Program-made: the position numbers and the translations under genes
Shown: positions 51,233-60,197 of the stretch, one piece after another
How the letters are laid out: the number at the start of each line of letters is the position of its first letter
Numbering within the stretch: the stretch's first letter is position 1
From: Candidatus Bariatricus faecipullorum
GTDB lineage: Bacteria; Bacillota; Clostridia; Lachnospirales; Lachnospiraceae
Length of the DNA stretch: 64,000 nucleotides
Assembly (NCBI GenBank): GCA_019118525.1
Contig: DWYV01000023.1
Span: 1-64,000 of the forward strand
Direction: 5' to 3'
Notes under the pieces: generated by a model
Seen by the model: the letters and a program-made list of their open reading frames with translations, nothing else
Database searches by the model: none
Told to the model about the DNA's origin: nothing

Positions 51233-52600
51233 ATGATAAAAAAAGTACTGATTGCAAACCGGGGAGAAATTGCGGTGCGGATTATCCGTGCCTGCCGGGA
51301 GATGGGAATTGAGACCGTTGCCGTATATTCAGAAGCGGACAGAGAAGCTCTGCATACGCAGCTGGCGGATGAGGCAGTCTGTATCGGACCGGCGTCTTCC
51401 ACAGACAGTTATCTGAATATGGAGCAGATTATCAGTGCGACCATTATTTCCGGGGCGGACGCCATTCATCCGGGGTTTGGTTTTCTGTCAGAGAACAGTA
51501 AATTTGCAGAGCTGTGCGGGCAGTGCAACATTATTTTCATCGGTCCGGATGCAGAAGTCATCCGAAAGCTGGGCGACAAGTCCCAGGCCAGAAACACCAT
51601 GGTGGCGGCGGGTGTGCCGGTTATCCCGGGAAGCAGCGAGCCGGTGCCGGATGTGGAGACCGCGGCAAAAATAGCGGATGAAGTCGGCTATCCGGTTATT
51701 GTCAAGGCGGCCCTTGGCGGCGGCGGAAAAGGCATGCGGGTGGCAGAGACACCGGAGGAGCTGGAGCAGGCGTTTCAGACCGCCCAGAAGGAGGCTCGGG
51801 CTGCGTTCGGCGACGGCACCATGTACATGGAGCATTTTGTACAGCACCCCAAACACATTGAATTTCAGATTCTGGCGGATAAGTACGGAAACGTCATCCA
51901 CCTGGGAGAGCGGGACTGCTCGATTCAGAGAAACCACCAGAAGATGATAGAAGAATCTCCCTGCGCCGTGATTTCCCAGGAACTTAGGGAAAGAATGGGG
52001 GAGGCTGCCGTAAAGGCGGCGAAGGCGGCTCACTATGAAAACGCGGGAACCATTGAGTTCCTTCTGGAAAAGAACGGGAACTTCTACTTTATGGAGATGA
52101 ACACCCGGATTCAGGTGGAGCACCCGGTGACCGAATGGGTAACCGGCATCGACCTGATTAAGGAGCAGATCCGGATTGCGGACGGACGGGAACTGTCCTA
52201 TAAGCAGGAGGACGTAAAGCTCACCGGTCATGCCATCGAGTGCCGGATTAACGCAGAGAATCCGGCGAAGAATTTCCGTCCCTGCCCGGGAACCATCACG
52301 GACATGTATCTTCCCGGCGGCAAGGGCGTGCGGATTGATTCCGCTATCTACAGCGGGTATACGGTACCGCCCTACTACGATAACATGCTGGCAAAGCTGA
52401 TTGTGTTTGCCAAAAACCGGGGGGAAGCCATCATGAAAATGCGGAGCGCCCTGGGCGAGGTGATTATCGAGGGAATCGATACCAATGTAGATTATCAGTA
52501 TGAGATTCTGAACGACCCGGATTATCAGGCAGGAAATTTTGACATTGAGTTTATTGCTGACAAAGAGCAGGAACTGCTCGGTGAAGCAGGGAGGGAATAA
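51233..52600 (+). CDS. accC: Biotin carboxylase of acetyl-CoA carboxylase
   Basis: AccC charges biotin with bicarbonate using ATP. The 455-residue ATP-grasp enzyme has IANRGEIAVRIIRA at the start, the glycine-rich KAALGGGGKGMRV, RDCSIQRNHQK and MNTRIQVEHPVTE with catalytic residues. Length fits. ATG 51233 is 9 nt after the fabZ stop; a GTG directly behind that stop is in frame but has no ribosome binding site of its own. Confidence 0.96.
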   Translation: MIKKVLIANRGEIAVRIIRACREMGIETVAVYSEADREALHTQLADEAVCIGPASSTDSYLNMEQIISATIISGADAIHPGFGFLSENSKFAELCGQCNIIFIGPDAEVIRKLGDKSQARNTMVAAGVPVIPGSSEPVPDVETAAKIADEVGYPVIVKAALGGGGKGMRVAETPEELEQAFQTAQKEARAAFGDGTMYMEHFVQHPKHIEFQILADKYGNVIHLGERDCSIQRNHQKMIEESPCAVISQELRERMGEAAVKAAKAAHYENAGTIEFLLEKNGNFYFMEMNTRIQVEHPVTEWVTGIDLIKEQIRIADGRELSYKQEDVKLTGHAIECRINAENPAKNFRPCPGTITDMYLPGGKGVRIDSAIYSGYTVPPYYDNMLAKLIVFAKNRGEAIMKMRSALGEVIIEGIDTNVDYQYEILNDPDYQAGNFDIEFIADKEQELLGEAGRE

Positions 52601-52603
52601 TCG

Positions 52604-54361
52604 TTGAAGCTCTCAAATATGTTTAAAAAGACCAACCGGAAGAACTACATTTCCCTGGCCGAGTCCCAGATGCCCGGAGAGGCCCGGGTGCGTCTGGCGC
52701 GGATGGAGGCCGGTGGAGGACGGGAGACAGCGGCGCCGGAGGTGCCGGAAGGTCTTCTGAAAAAATGTAACGCCTGCAAGGCGGCAGTTCTGACGGAGGA
52801 TGTAAAAAACAACTACTATATCTGCCCGAAATGCCACAATTATTTCCGGGTACATGCCATGCGGCGTGTGGAAATGGTAGCGGACGAGGGCACTTTCGAG
52901 GAATGGGATACCGGACTGGATTCCGGAAATCCCCTGGATTTTAAAGGCTATCCGGAAAAAATCCGGTCTCTCCAGGAGAAAACCAGACTGGACGAGGCGG
53001 TAGTGACCGGAAAGGCAAAGATTCATGGAAGCGAGACCGTGCTGGCTATCTGCGACGGACGGTTTATGATGGCAAGCATGGGAAAGGTCGTGGGGGAAAA
53101 GATTACCCGGGCCATTGAAAAAGCCACGGAGGCGAAGCTTCCCATTATCATTTTTGCCTGCTCCGGTGGCGCCCGGATGCAGGAAGGCATTCACTCCCTG
53201 ATGCAGATGGCGAAGACCTCTGCGGCGCTGAAGCGCCACCACGACGCGGGACAGCTCTATATCAGTGTGCTGACCAACCCCACTACCGGCGGAGTGACAG
53301 CCAGCTTTGCCATGCTGGGAGACATTATCCTGGCGGAGCCCAATGCCCTGATTGGGTTTGCGGGTCCCCGGGTGATTGAACAGACCATCGGACAGAAACT
53401 GCCCAAAGGGTTCCAGCGTTCGGAGTTTCTGCTGGAGCACGGCTTTGTAGACCGGATTGTGGAGCGGGAAGAGTTAAAAGAGACCCTTTCCCGGATTCTG
53501 AAGCTGCACCAGGCTTCCGGTATGGAAGGCGTGAAAGCGGAAAAGACGGCGGACACGGGAGCGGAGGCCTTTCAGGTGACGGCCAGTCCCTGGGAGCGGG
53601 TACAGATTTCCCGTATGAAAGACCGGCCTGTGGGCGGGGATTACATCAACGCCCTGTTTACGGATTTTATGGAGTTCCACGGCGACCGGTATTTTAAGGA
53701 CGACAAGGCCATCATTGGCGGAATCGCCCGTTTTCACGGTATGCCGGTGACGGTGATTGCCCAGGCGAAGGGCCGGACCACTAAGGAAAATATTGAGCGG
53801 AACTTCGGAATGCCCTCTCCGGACGGATACCGGAAGGCGCTGCGCCTGATGAAGCAGGCGGAAAAATTCGGGCGTCCGGTTATCTGTTTCGTGGATACGC
53901 CCGGCGCGTTCTGCGGGCTGGAAGCAGAAGAGAGAGGACAGGGAGAGGCCATTGCCCGGAATCTGTTTGAGATGTCAAACCTGGAGGTTCCGGTTCTCTC
54001 CATCGTGATTGGAGAAGGAGGAAGCGGCGGCGCCCTTGCCATGGCTGTGGCAGACGAAGTGTGGCTTCTGGAGAACTCCATTTACTCGATTCTCTCCCCG
54101 GAAGGCTTTGCAAGCATCCTCTGGAAGGACAGCAAGCGGGCCGAAGAGGCGGCCGACGTGATGAAGCTTACGGCGGCAGATTTGAAAAAAGCGGGGATTG
54201 TGGAGCGTGTGTTCCCGGAACCGAAGCATTTTACCGTAGAAAATCTGGAGGACATTACAGGTCCCATAGATGGATATATGCAGGAATTTATGGAAACGTA
54301 TCAGAAGCTTTCCAAAGAAGAGCTGACAGAGAGACGTTATCAGAGATTCCGGAATATGTAG
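52604..54361 (+). CDS. accDA: Fused acetyl-CoA carboxylase carboxyltransferase beta-alpha
   Basis: The 585-residue protein joins AccD (about 1-300) and AccA (about 320-585), which are separate in most bacteria. The AccD part has the zinc ribbon Cys55, Cys58, Cys74, Cys77, and [10 protein letters not shown] with [16 protein letters not shown]. The AccA part has [20 protein letters not shown] and [16 protein letters not shown]. The start is TTG 52604 with GGAGG 9 nt upstream. The enzyme transfers CO2 from biotin to acetyl-CoA to give malonyl-CoA. Confidence 0.95.
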   Translation: MKLSNMFKKTNRKNYISLAESQMPGEARVRLARMEAGGGRETAAPEVPEGLLKKCNACKAAVLTEDVKNNYYICPKCHNYFRVHAMRRVEMVADEGTFEEWDTGLDSGNPLDFKGYPEKIRSLQEKTRLDEAVVTGKAKIHGSETVLAICDGRFMMASMGKVVGEKITRAIEKATEAKLPIIIFACSGGARMQEGIHSLMQMAKTSAALKRHHDAGQLYISVLTNPTTGGVTASFAMLGDIILAEPNALIGFAGPRVIEQTIGQKLPKGFQRSEFLLEHGFVDRIVEREELKETLSRILKLHQASGMEGVKAEKTADTGAEAFQVTASPWERVQISRMKDRPVGGDYINALFTDFMEFHGDRYFKDDKAIIGGIARFHGMPVTVIAQAKGRTTKENIERNFGMPSPDGYRKALRLMKQAEKFGRPVICFVDTPGAFCGLEAEERGQGEAIARNLFEMSNLEVPVLSIVIGEGGSGGALAMAVADEVWLLENSIYSILSPEGFASILWKDSKRAEEAADVMKLTAADLKKAGIVERVFPEPKHFTVENLEDITGPIDGYMQEFMETYQKLSKEELTERRYQRFRNM

Positions 54362-54446
54362 GCGGACGGCAGCGGCCGTACCTGCCGCAAAAGCGGGGCA
54401 GGCTAAAGGACACTGCGGGTCTGCCGGAAAGGAAAGGCAGAAAGTT

Positions 54447-55505
54447 ATGGAGTACCCATCATTAAAAATCGGAAACCTGACAGCAGGAAAGCCGCTGATT
54501 CAGGGAGGAATGGGAGTAGGAATCAGTCTTTCCGGACTGGCCGGGGCCGTTGCGAAGGAAGGCGGCATCGGGATTATTTCTTCGGCGCAGATTGGATTTC
54601 GGGAGCCGGATTTTGAGACGAATACAAAGGAAGCGAACCTGAGGGCCATCCACAGCGAGATGGAGGCGGCCCGGGAGAAGGCTCCGGAGGGCGTCATCGG
54701 CTTTAATATCATGGTGGCGCTGAAATATTATGAGGAGTATGTGCGGGAGGCCGTAAAGGCCGGAGCGGATATTATCATTTCCGGCGCCGGACTTCCGGTA
54801 GATCTGCCCGCGTACACGGAGGGCAGCAGTACAAAGATTGCGCCCATTGTGTCCACGGACAAATCTGCGAAGGTGATTTTGAAATACTGGGATAAGAAGT
54901 ATAAGCGGACGGCGGACCTGGTGGTGATTGAGGGCCCTCAGGCCGGCGGGCATCTGGGGTTTGACCTGGAGCAGCTGAAAGAATATGACCAGACCCGTTA
55001 CGAGGACGAAATCCGCGCAATCCTGAAAACCGTGGCGGCCTACGGTGAAAAGTACAAAGTGAAGATTCCCGTAGCCCTGGCCGGCGGCATTCACGACGCG
55101 GCAGGGGTAAAACGGGCCTTTGAACTGGGGGCGGACGCGGTTCAGGTGGCCAGCCGTTTTGTTACCACCTGGGAGTGCGATGCGGACATCCGGTTTAAGG
55201 AAGCGTACCTGAACGCTTCCCCGGAGGATATACAGATTGTAAAAAGCCCGGTGGGAATGCCGGGAAGAGCCATAGCCAATCCGTTTATCCGGGATGTGAT
55301 GAACGGAGAGCGCAGACCGCCGGAAAAATGCCTGGGCTGTCTGAAAAACTGCAATCCGGCAGAAATCCCCTACTGCATTACCGAGGCACTGGTAAATTCC
55401 GCAAAAGGAGACACGGCAAACGGCCTGATTTTCTGTGGGGCTCACGCCTGGGAGGCAGAGAGATTAGAGACAGTAAAGGAAGTTATGGATGAACTGTTCA
55501 GTTAA
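54447..55505 (+). CDS. FabK-like nitronate monooxygenase family flavoprotein
   Basis: This 352-residue FMN-binding TIM-barrel protein is a relative of FabK and nitronate monooxygenases: IQGGMGVGISLSGLAG, EGPQAGGHLGF, PVALAGGIHDAAG and GADAVQVASRFV. It carries an extra C-terminal cysteine cluster CLGCLKNCNPAEIPYC at about 295-310. It lies 85 nt after accDA, so it may belong to the fab operon as a second enoyl reductase or as a detoxifying oxygenase; in an anaerobe the former is appealing but unproven. Confidence 0.8.
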   Translation: MEYPSLKIGNLTAGKPLIQGGMGVGISLSGLAGAVAKEGGIGIISSAQIGFREPDFETNTKEANLRAIHSEMEAAREKAPEGVIGFNIMVALKYYEEYVREAVKAGADIIISGAGLPVDLPAYTEGSSTKIAPIVSTDKSAKVILKYWDKKYKRTADLVVIEGPQAGGHLGFDLEQLKEYDQTRYEDEIRAILKTVAAYGEKYKVKIPVALAGGIHDAAGVKRAFELGADAVQVASRFVTTWECDADIRFKEAYLNASPEDIQIVKSPVGMPGRAIANPFIRDVMNGERRPPEKCLGCLKNCNPAEIPYCITEALVNSAKGDTANGLIFCGAHAWEAERLETVKEVMDELFS

Positions 55506-55572
55506 AACAGAGACGGTGCCGGAGAGCAGAATCACAGCTGTTGTCTGGCAGATGGGAGGAAGGAGAAACCAC

Positions 55573-56007
55573 GTGGACGCATACGAAAGCATCAATAATG
55601 TGCTGGTACATTTATTTAATGATATCCTGGCGCTGGAAGAAAAGGCGGTCATCACAGAGGAATTCAAAGACCTGACCAACAACGACATGCATATCATTGA
55701 AGCTGTCGGGCCCGGCGAGGGCAATAACATGTCCACCATCGCCCGGAAGCTGAATATCACCGTAGGTTCCCTGACCACCTCCATGAACAGCCTGGTAAAT
55801 AAAAAATATGCCGTCAGAGAACGGAGCGAAGAAGACAGACGAATCGTCAACATCCGTCTCACCTCCAAAGGCCGGAAGGCATTCGAACATCACAAAGAAT
55901 TTCACCAGAAAATGGTAGAGGCCGTACTGGCCAACCTGACCGAAGACGAAATTCCCGTGCTGAAAAAAGCACTGGACGGTCTGTATACATTTTTTAAATC
56001 CTGTTAA
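55573..56007 (+). CDS. MarR-family regulator, probable FabT-type repressor
   Basis: The 144-residue winged-helix protein has MSTIARKLNITVGSLTTSMNSLVNK as its recognition region and RSEEDRRIVNIRLT in the wing. It sits at the end of the fab gene cluster, and FabT-like TTTGA-N3-TCAAA boxes lie in the fab promoter, so control of fatty-acid synthesis is likely. In streptococci fabT lies at the front of the cluster, so the end position differs. GTG 55573 follows AAGGAG at 7 nt; earlier in-frame codons overlap the preceding gene. Confidence 0.8.
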   Translation: MDAYESINNVLVHLFNDILALEEKAVITEEFKDLTNNDMHIIEAVGPGEGNNMSTIARKLNITVGSLTTSMNSLVNKKYAVRERSEEDRRIVNIRLTSKGRKAFEHHKEFHQKMVEAVLANLTEDEIPVLKKALDGLYTFFKSC

Positions 56008-56009
56008 CT

Positions 56010-56069
56010 GGGGACGGGTACAGGCTGGCCTGTACCCGTCCCCGACTACAATTCGTACGCAATTCGCGG
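56010..56069. repeat. REP-like palindromic element, copy F
   Basis: Arms GGGGACGGGTACAGGC (56010-56025) and its exact complement (56028-56043) enclose two bases; the tail (two AATTC units) follows to 56069. The stem begins 3 nt after the marR stop. On the minus strand the tail GAATTG-CGTAC-GAATTGTAG encodes the last residues (RIAYEL) and TAG stop of the convergent GNAT gene. Confidence 0.93.
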
Positions 56070-56525
56070 ATTTTTCCCTCTGACATACACAATTCCACAT
56101 TTTGAAAACCCGTGTTTTTCTATGAGATGCTGCATGACCAGATTGTCTTTGTGGGTGTCTATCCGCAGGTGAGGTATCTGCGCGCGGCAGAAGGCGAGAC
56201 ACTGTGAAAAGACACCGTGGACGGTGCCGTCGCTGGCCAGGCGGTGGATGGTGCCGTAGGGGGCGGCGGACTTCCAGGAGCCGCCTTCGATATACTGATA
56301 GTCCGGTTCCTCCCCGATAACCAGGGCAAAGACGCCGTGGGGCTGCCCGGCAGAGTCTGTACAGACGTAGAGCTGCTGTTTTGCGATATCCGATTCCAGC
56401 AGGCTCTGGGGCGGAAAATTCGTTCCCCACTGGGAAGCATTGCCGGTCCGGCGCATGAATTCCCTTGCATGGCGGTAAATCCGGAGCAGGTTCGCCAGGT
56501 CTTCCGGGGTGGCTTTTCGAATCAT
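56046..56525 (-). CDS. GNAT-family N-acetyltransferase
   Basis: This 159-residue protein has a GNAT fold: IRKATPEDLANLLRIYRHAREFM at the start, shortened here to its first strand, IHRLASDGTVHGVFSQCL in the acetyl-CoA region, and LRIDTHKDNLVMQHLIEKHGF with the usual C-terminal motif. The substrate is unknown. An AAAGGAG site precedes ATG 56525. Its 3' end, including the stop, is made of REP-like copy F tail sequence. Confidence 0.87.
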   Translation of the reverse strand: MIRKATPEDLANLLRIYRHAREFMRRTGNASQWGTNFPPQSLLESDIAKQQLYVCTDSAGQPHGVFALVIGEEPDYQYIEGGSWKSAAPYGTIHRLASDGTVHGVFSQCLAFCRAQIPHLRIDTHKDNLVMQHLIEKHGFSKCGIVYVRGKNPRIAYEL

Positions 56526-56632
56526 CCCGTTTCTCTCCTTTCCCTGAAGTGGCTTTTGTAGTATAATTGTAGCAGAAAACCGGCAAGAAGCCTACAGCGA
56601 TATCATACAGAAGAATAAGGAGAAATACGGGA

Positions 56633-57775
56633 ATGAGAAAATGGCTGCTGCTGATACCAGTGTGTCTGTGCACGGCCCTGCTTTCTGCAGGGATCACCAT
56701 TTATGTACTGAATGATAAAAAAGAAAAGAGTTTTGAGACGGAAATCGGGGACGCCAGGAAATATCTGGAGGAGCTCAACTACGAGGAGGCGGAGGCCAGT
56801 TACCGGGCCGCCCTGCAGATTGACCCGAAGGAGGAGGAGCCCTATCTCCGTCTGGCGGAAATTTATACTGAAAAAAAGGAACCGGAGAAGGCAGTGGAAG
56901 TCCTAAGAACAGGGACCCAGAATACAGACAGCCGGGAAATTCAGGAGAAATATAGTCTGTACGCCTACGTGGATGAGGTGCTGATACCCCAGGAGGGACA
57001 GTGCCAGGAGGGAGAATATGTCTGTGAGTACCTTCCCGGGCAGAACGGAAGATATACGGTGGGTGTGGACAGCGTCCATTCCCAGAAAGGCGTTCTGACT
57101 TCCCGTATCCTGGACTTTGACGGAGACGGCCAGGAGGAACTGCTGGTACTGACCATGGAAAACCAGGGCCAGACCGGGGACGCCCAGTGGACGGCGTACA
57201 TGGCAGAGCGAAATGCGGTGTATCTGCAGATGTACGAACTGCAGGACGGAGCGGTCGTTCAGACAGCCGAGTACCAGGCGCTGTATCCCGTTCTCGGGTA
57301 CGGAGACTACGAAAACAGCGGAATCTTTTTAAACCATACAGAGGACGGCATTTATCTGTGCGGAAGCACCTACAACCTGATATACATGTGGGCAGACGGC
57401 AGTACCTACAATTCTTTCGTCCTGCGCTACAACGGTTCCTCGTTTGAAAAACTGGCGGGGACAGAAAATACCGAGGCGGGTTCTTCCTTTGAAGACCTGC
57501 GGTATCCGGCGTACCGGATGGCGGAGTTCCTGGAAAACACCGGACTTGTGAACGAGGCGGCGCAGATACGGGAGTCCTATATGAGAAAATTTGATTTTGT
57601 GGATGATACAGAGGACATGCTGATGCAGGTTACCGGAGACAATGACGGTACCGGAGACAGCCTGGCATTCAGTGAAAGCGGAGACCCGGAAGATCTGGGG
57701 CAGGTCGTGCTGACCCTGAAACTGACCTGGGAGAATGACGAAGAATCCGCTGCTTCCGCGGGAAACGGCGCATAA
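56633..57775 (+). CDS. Membrane-anchored TPR-like protein of unknown function
   Basis: The 380-residue protein has an N-terminal hydrophobic anchor (WLLLIPVCLCTALLSAGITI), then a TPR-like pair of helices (YLEELNYEEAEASYRAALQI, PYLRLAEIYTEKKEPEKA), then a beta-rich domain. DFDGDGQEELLVL near residue 162 looks like an FG-GAP or calcium-binding loop. The C-terminus is acidic. No enzymatic motif is seen. It opens a block of envelope and signalling genes ending in FHA and kinase genes. Confidence 0.75.
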   Translation: MRKWLLLIPVCLCTALLSAGITIYVLNDKKEKSFETEIGDARKYLEELNYEEAEASYRAALQIDPKEEEPYLRLAEIYTEKKEPEKAVEVLRTGTQNTDSREIQEKYSLYAYVDEVLIPQEGQCQEGEYVCEYLPGQNGRYTVGVDSVHSQKGVLTSRILDFDGDGQEELLVLTMENQGQTGDAQWTAYMAERNAVYLQMYELQDGAVVQTAEYQALYPVLGYGDYENSGIFLNHTEDGIYLCGSTYNLIYMWADGSTYNSFVLRYNGSSFEKLAGTENTEAGSSFEDLRYPAYRMAEFLENTGLVNEAAQIRESYMRKFDFVDDTEDMLMQVTGDNDGTGDSLAFSESGDPEDLGQVVLTLKLTWENDEESAASAGNGA

Positions 57776-57799
57776 GACAGAGAGGAGGAGCAGACAGAT

Positions 57800-58477
57800 A
57801 TGAAATGTCCGAATTGTCACAGTGAAATCGAAGCCTCCTGGAAATTCTGTCAGAAATGCGGCTGCCCGCTGCAGCAGGGGGAAAAAATAACAGAAGAAAA
57901 AATTCAGGAGAAGAAAACCTCAAAAAAATCCCGCTTCTGGATTGTGGCCGCAGTCAGCATTCTGCTCTGCGCGGCCCTGGGAGCAGGTTTTGGATGGTGG
58001 TACGCCCGGAGAGACCGGGGCAGTATCGAAGCCCTGGAGGCGGTTCTGGACGCAGAAGAAGAGACGGAAAACGCAGGACAGGAGGAAGAAAAATCCGGGC
58101 AGGAGAAGGACGCAGGAGAATCTTCCGGGGATTCGCAAAATTCCGGAGACTCCCTAAGCGGCGGGGATTCCCGGGGAACGGACAGTACAGAAAGCCAGGA
58201 AGAGACCGGAAATGAGGACTACATCCTTCCCGACAGCAGTACCCGGCTTCTGACGGAAGCGGACCTGGCGGGACTTTCCAAAGAAGAACTCCGTCTGGCC
58301 AGAAATGAAATCTATGCCCGCCATGGACGGCGGTTTGACGATGCGGGTCTGCAAAGCTATTTTGACGGAAAATCCTGGTACAGCGGAACCATAGACCCGG
58401 AGGACTTTTCGGAGTCCCTGCTGACGGAGACGGAAAAAAGCAATCTGGAACTGATTCAGCAGTATGAACAGAGATAA
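57800..58477 (+). CDS. Zinc-ribbon, transmembrane, YARHG-domain protein
   Basis: The 225-residue protein has an N-terminal zinc ribbon (CPNCHSEIE and FCQKCGCPL), a transmembrane helix at about 43-66 (FWIVAAVSILLCAALGAGFG), a Glu/Ser/Gly-rich linker and a C-terminal YARHG domain (LRLARNEIYARHGRRF, then YFDGKSWY). The zinc ribbon is cytoplasmic and the YARHG domain outside the membrane. The YARHG domain is thought to bind peptidoglycan or other wall material, but this is not established. A GAGGAGGAG site precedes it. Confidence 0.85.
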   Translation: MKCPNCHSEIEASWKFCQKCGCPLQQGEKITEEKIQEKKTSKKSRFWIVAAVSILLCAALGAGFGWWYARRDRGSIEALEAVLDAEEETENAGQEEEKSGQEKDAGESSGDSQNSGDSLSGGDSRGTDSTESQEETGNEDYILPDSSTRLLTEADLAGLSKEELRLARNEIYARHGRRFDDAGLQSYFDGKSWYSGTIDPEDFSESLLTETEKSNLELIQQYEQR

Positions 58478-58502
58478 CAAAGGAAGAAAGAGAGGAAAAG
58501 CC

Positions 58503-59354
58503 ATGAAACGGGGAATCTGCATACTGACTGCATTTGCACTTGCGGCAGGCCTTGCGGGCTGTCAGAGCCGGGCCGGGGAAACCCGGGCCGCCGCGGCAGA
58601 AGGCCGGACACTGGCAGACACGGAAGCAGTTCAGAAAGCACGGGAGGAAGCCCGGAAAGAAGGAACCGAAACGGCAGAGGCCGGGACAGAAGAGACCGGA
58701 ACAGCCGGGAATCCGGCGTCCAACGGAATCCTTGTGGCTCTGGACCCGGGTCACCAGGCGCCGGAAGTGGACATGAGCGGAACCGAGCCCAACGCGCCCG
58801 GCTCCCAGGAGATGAAAACCCAGGCCACCGGCGGAACCACCGGCAGTTATTCCGGCATTGGAGAATATGAACTGAACCTGGATATCGCGCGGATGGTGCG
58901 GGACGAACTGGAAGCCAGAGGCTATGAAGTCGTGATGACAAGGGAGGACAACCAGACCGCCATCAGCAATGCCCAGCGCGCCCAGCTGGCCAATGAGGCA
59001 GGAGCAGACATCGCCGTGCGGATTCATGCCAACGGAAGCGAAAATCCCTCTGCCTCCGGGGCTCTGGCGCTGATTCCCTCGGCAGAGAATCCCTGGGTGG
59101 GAAATCTCTACGAGCCCAGCGCCTATCTGGCCGAATGCATTCTGAATTCCTACTGCCAGGCCACCGGTTTTGCGAACCAGGGCATTCAGACAAACGACAC
59201 CATGACCGGCATCAACTGGAGCCAGATTCCCGTCGTGATTCTGGAAATGGGCTTTATGACGAACCAGAACGACGACCTGAGAATGGCAGATCCCCAGTTC
59301 CGGACACAGATGGTGCAGGGGATTGTAAATGGAATAGAAGCTTACTTTTTATAG
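58503..59354 (+). CDS. Lipoprotein N-acetylmuramoyl-L-alanine amidase
   Basis: The 283-residue protein has a lipoprotein signal with lipobox LAGC (Cys20), a Glu/Ala-rich spacer, and an amidase_3 domain (about 75-283). Zinc ligands are His84 in LDPGHQ, the Glu in GEYELNLDIA, and His in RIHANGSEN; the catalytic Glu is in VILEMGFM. It cleaves the amide between MurNAc and the stem peptide. ATG 58503 is chosen because the signal peptide starts there. lgt, needed for its lipidation, follows immediately. Confidence 0.92.
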   Translation: MKRGICILTAFALAAGLAGCQSRAGETRAAAAEGRTLADTEAVQKAREEARKEGTETAEAGTEETGTAGNPASNGILVALDPGHQAPEVDMSGTEPNAPGSQEMKTQATGGTTGSYSGIGEYELNLDIARMVRDELEARGYEVVMTREDNQTAISNAQRAQLANEAGADIAVRIHANGSENPSASGALALIPSAENPWVGNLYEPSAYLAECILNSYCQATGFANQGIQTNDTMTGINWSQIPVVILEMGFMTNQNDDLRMADPQFRTQMVQGIVNGIEAYFL

Positions 59355-59372
59355 ACAGAAAGGAAACACCCT

Positions 59373-60143
59373 ATGTATAACGACATACTTACGATTGGAA
59401 ACTTTACCATCCACGGCTACGGCCTGATGATAGGAATCGGTATCATCGCCGCCTATCTGATGACAGAACATCTGGCCAGGAAAAAGGGCATGGATCCGGA
59501 CCCGGTTTTCTCCCTGCTTGTTTTCGGCGTGCTGGGCGGACTGGCCGGAGCCAAGATTCTGTACTGGATTACCACGCTGGACCAGATACTCGAAGACCCT
59601 TCCGTGCTTCTGAATATTGGGGACGGGTTTGTGGTCTACGGCGGAATTATCGGCGGCATTCTGTCCGGCTGGGCCGTATGCCGGGTGAAAAAGATAAAAT
59701 TTCTGGCCTATCTGGACTGCGCCACTCCTTCCATCGCTCTGGCCCAGGGCTTCGGACGAATCGGCTGTTTCCTGGCAGGATGCTGCTACGGGATGGAGAC
59801 GGACAGCTGGTGCGCTGTCACTTTTATGAATTCGGAATTCGCGCCAAACGGGGTGCCCCTTGTGCCGACCCAGATTTTTTCCGGCTTGTTTGACTTTGCA
59901 AATTTTGCCGTGCTGTATGTAATTTCCAGGAAAAATAAAGGGGACGGCCTGACCAGCGCCCTTTACCTGATTTTTTACGGAATCGGCCGGTTTGTCATAG
60001 AATTTTTCCGGGGAGACCTGATACGGGGAAGCGTGGGCAGTCTTTCCACCTCCCAGTTCATCTCCATTTTTATCGTGGCCTTTGGCCTGGCGCTTTTCTT
60101 CCGGGTGTGGAGAGGCCAGAAAAAGGAAGAGCCTGCGGACTAG
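59373..60143 (+). CDS. lgt: Prolipoprotein diacylglyceryl transferase
   Basis: Lgt adds diacylglycerol to the lipobox cysteine of lipoproteins at the membrane. The 256-residue multi-pass protein has IHGYGLMIGIGIIAAY, the signature segment with FGRIGCFLAGCCYG, and RFVIEFFRGD near the C-terminus. It directly follows a lipoprotein amidase gene, its likely substrate. AAAGGAAAC precedes ATG 59373. Confidence 0.93.
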   Translation: MYNDILTIGNFTIHGYGLMIGIGIIAAYLMTEHLARKKGMDPDPVFSLLVFGVLGGLAGAKILYWITTLDQILEDPSVLLNIGDGFVVYGGIIGGILSGWAVCRVKKIKFLAYLDCATPSIALAQGFGRIGCFLAGCCYGMETDSWCAVTFMNSEFAPNGVPLVPTQIFSGLFDFANFAVLYVISRKNKGDGLTSALYLIFYGIGRFVIEFFRGDLIRGSVGSLSTSQFISIFIVAFGLALFFRVWRGQKKEEPAD

Positions 60144-60197
60144 AAGCGACTGGAAGCGGGAAACGAAAAGGAATGTTTTGAACAGGGGCGGGAAACG

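Noticed and set aside
1-56069. The six similar palindromes as a CRISPR array
   Set aside because: They are kilobases apart with genes between them, have no spacers, and no cas gene is present.
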